Assembly: GCA_045631465.1 (NCBI GenBank)
Contig: JAZQUV010000010.1
Coordinates: 1-64,000, forward strand
Length of the DNA stretch: 64,000 nt
DNA from: Aphodosoma sp045631465
GTDB lineage: Bacteria > Bacteroidota > Bacteroidia > Bacteroidales > Paludibacteraceae
Direction: 5' to 3'
Shown: in pieces, positions 62,677 through 64,000 of the stretch
Layout of the letters: each line of letters opens with the position of its first letter
How positions within the stretch are numbered: the first letter of the stretch is position 1
The notes under the pieces: model-generated
Database searches by the model: none
What the model was told of the DNA's origin: nothing
The model's input: the letters and a program-made list of their open reading frames with translations, nothing else
Translations under genes and position numbers: made by a program

Positions 62677-62892
62677 ATGAATACACTGAGTAGCGTTCTC
62701 AGGTGGTTTTGTTAAAGCATTTTTGCTTTGTTCTTTCTAATTACGAAATTTTGGCGAATTTTATGACTATGAAAGGATAAGTTCAAGAATGCCCATTGTT
62801 GTATATACAGCGTGGGCTTAACTTATTCGTATAGTCTGGGTCACGCCAAAATACCTGTAATTAGCGAGAAAGTTAAGTTCTCGCTTTTTTTT
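62677..62892 (+). ncRNA. Candidate structured small RNA 2 (about 215 nt, rod-like, possibly 6S-type)
   Basis: It is bounded by a consensus promoter and a strong terminator (GCGAGAA 62864-62870 with TTCTCGC 62878-62884, then eight T's). The 5' part has two small hairpins: CTGAG/CTCAG (62686-62702) and AAAGC/GCTTT (62714-62729). The main body is one long interrupted rod: TAATTAC 62738-62744 with GTAATTA 62857-62863; TTTTGGCG 62749-62756 with CGCCAAAA 62844-62851; GACTAT 62765-62770 with ATAGTC 62831-62836; GGATAAGTT 62775-62783 with AACTTATTC 62820-62828; GCCCA 62791-62795 with TGGGC 62813-62817. A single rod broken by internal loops is the shape of 6S RNA; the family assignment is a guess. Confidence 0.65.
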
Positions 62893-62948
62893 GTATCTAA
62901 TTTTATAATCTAAATAGTTGCGCCCGACATGAATTTAGGGATAAAGTT

Positions 62949-63242
62949 ATGAAAAAAATGTTATTTTTTTTATTTTGTCTTTTTGTGTTGATTTCTTGTG
63001 ATAATACAGATAAATTTACAACTGAGATTACTTGTTTTAATACAAGTGATTATGGGGCAGTAGTATATTTCGATTCAAGATTAATGTTTTCGTTAAATCC
63101 AAATGAAAAAAAATTGAACTATTATTATCCAGATGGTTTTAATGTAGAAGTAAAAGTAGTATTATGTAGGGTAGAAAAAATAGATGGTGGGTATATAAAA
63201 TACAAGGGAGATGTTATTGATGAATTTAATACTAAGTATTAA
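62949..63242 (+). CDS. Small lipoprotein of unknown function (97 aa)
   Basis: MKKMLFFLFCLFVLISC is a lipoprotein signal with Cys17. The mature 80 residues are strand-rich (ITCFNTSDYGAVVYFDSRLM, VEVKVVLCRVEKIDGGYIKY). An overlapping +1 frame, 63220-63318, reads KFDSDLDYKLTIKNNELNCQ and could be a C-terminal continuation lost by a frameshift. The gene follows candidate ncRNA 2 by 57 nt and starts an AT-rich operon that runs off the right edge. No family recognised. Confidence 0.7.
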   Translation: MKKMLFFLFCLFVLISCDNTDKFTTEITCFNTSDYGAVVYFDSRLMFSLNPNEKKLNYYYPDGFNVEVKVVLCRVEKIDGGYIKYKGDVIDEFNTKY

Positions 63243-63320
63243 ATTTGATTCTGATTTAGATTATAAATTAACTATAAAAAATAATGAATTAAATTGTCAA
63301 TCTATATTAGTTGAATAATT

Positions 63321-63569
63321 ATGGAAGATATAGTTTCTTTATTGGCTTCTCCATCTGGTATAGGTGGATTGAGTGTAGGTACGGTTGTACTAATTTTTAT
63401 TGTATACATGTATTTATTAGAGCGTAAAAAAGAGAATCAAAAAAGAGAGGAACGGAATCGAAAACGAAGACAACAAACTAAAATAAAGAAAGAGATTTCT
63501 TCTCAACAACCAATTGTTATAAACAATATAATAAATCAAGATTCAATAAATTCAAATTCTACAAAATAA
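63321..63569 (+). CDS. Small single-span membrane protein (82 aa)
   Basis: One membrane segment near residues 18-34 (VGTVVLIFIVYMYLLE) is followed by a strongly basic region (KKENQKREERNRKRRQQTKI) and a polar tail. The basic side should be cytoplasmic. It resembles small accessory proteins of membrane assemblies, but no family is recognised. It lies 10 nt before the next gene. Confidence 0.6.
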   Translation: MEDIVSLLASPSGIGGLSVGTVVLIFIVYMYLLERKKENQKREERNRKRRQQTKIKKEISSQQPIVINNIINQDSINSNSTK

Positions 63570-63579
63570 TATTACAGCT

Positions 63580-64000
63580 ATGAAAAAAATAATTACATTA
63601 TTAGTGTTTGTTGTTTGTACAACAATGCTTTATGCTCAAGATATAATAATAACAAAAGATTCAAAACGAATTGAAGCTAAAATTATTGAAGTAACTCCAA
63701 CAACTGTAAAATATAAAAAATGGAGTTATCAAGATGGACCTGATATATTAGAAGCAAAAAGTAATATAGCAGCTATTATGTGGGGTAATGGGGAAGTGGA
63801 AGCATTTAGTATAGAAGAAGTAGTGGCAACAACTAAAGAAGAAAAGCAAGAAGTTGTTGTAAACGAAGAATCAAAAATAGAAAAAGAAGAGAGTGTTGCC
63901 ATTGTAAAAGAAGTGGAAAAAGAAAAAGTGGTTGCAAATAAAAATACAGTAATAGCAAAAACAGAAAATAATAATTATGTTGTAGGAACAGGAAGTTTAT
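63580..64000 (+). CDS. Secreted protein of unknown function, truncated by window edge
   Basis: Starts at the ATG at 63580 with a signal peptide (MKKIITLLVFVVCTTMLYAQ). The mature start DIIITKDSKRIEAKIIEVTP, then VKYKKWSYQDGPDI, resembles a short beta domain common at the N terminus of Bacteroidetes envelope proteins. A Glu/Lys/Val-rich low-complexity linker follows (EEKQEVVVNEESKIEKEESV). At least 140 residues are present and the frame is still open at 64000. Its function is probably set by a domain beyond the edge. Confidence 0.8.
   Translation, partial: MKKIITLLVFVVCTTMLYAQDIIITKDSKRIEAKIIEVTPTTVKYKKWSYQDGPDILEAKSNIAAIMWGNGEVEAFSIEEVVATTKEEKQEVVVNEESKIEKEESVAIVKEVEKEKVVANKNTVIAKTENNNYVVGTGSL

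Overview
The window is chromosomal DNA from a bacterium of the order Bacteroidales. Four things support this. The 5' part of a Bacteroidetes-type 16S rRNA gene lies at the left edge. Start sites are preceded by the Bacteroidetes vegetative promoter (TTG, about 20 nt, TAnnTTTG). There is a PorZ-like type IX secretion (T9SS) component. Intergenic DNA is AT-rich. Genus cannot be fixed from this reading; the partial 16S gene would settle it.

Layout. 1-1133: 5' part of a 16S gene (minus strand; the operon continues off the left edge) with promoter and leader. 2.1-16.5 kb, mainly minus strand: a lipoprotein, DnaK, a ~2080-residue secreted repeat protein, a metal-chelate-binding lipoprotein, a PCMD-domain protein and an SDR protein fused to a zinc-finger-like tail. 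16.6-24.3 kb, plus strand: a BspA-type leucine-rich-repeat protein, RdgB, PorZ and an acyltransferase. 24.3-29.2 kb: DPP IV peptidase, sugar MFS transporter, ROK kinase and a DUF695 protein in one tight operon. 29.2-39.4 kb: dnaX, an MsbA-like ABC exporter, an iron alcohol dehydrogenase, efp, a PagL-like lipid A deacylase and alaS.

39.4-46.9 kb is the main accessory region. It holds a candidate structured RNA with its own promoter and terminator, five AT-rich genes of unknown function (mostly secreted, last one membrane-anchored), a collapsed AAA/DUF4143 ATPase pseudogene and an intact ATPase of the same family preceded by three 18-bp repeats at exact 33-bp spacing. 46.9-62.3 kb is largely housekeeping: YgiQ, flavin reductase, an orphan KilA-N protein, an esterase, DUF389, GlyA, PhoH, a sodium symporter, trigger factor, an RluB-type pseudouridine synthase, ManA and a phosphohexose mutase. 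62.6-64.0 kb repeats the accessory pattern: a second candidate structured RNA, then an AT-rich operon of small envelope proteins that runs off the right edge.

The intergenic DNA is distinctive. Many gaps carry short arrays with periods of 7, 8 or 11 bp, an 83-bp unit is repeated three times, and hairpin terminators often merge into the next promoter. I found no tRNA genes, CRISPR arrays or insertion sequences. The most likely undescribed content is the two candidate RNAs with their paired envelope-protein operons, the iteron-like operator of the ATPase and the SDR/zinc-finger fusion.
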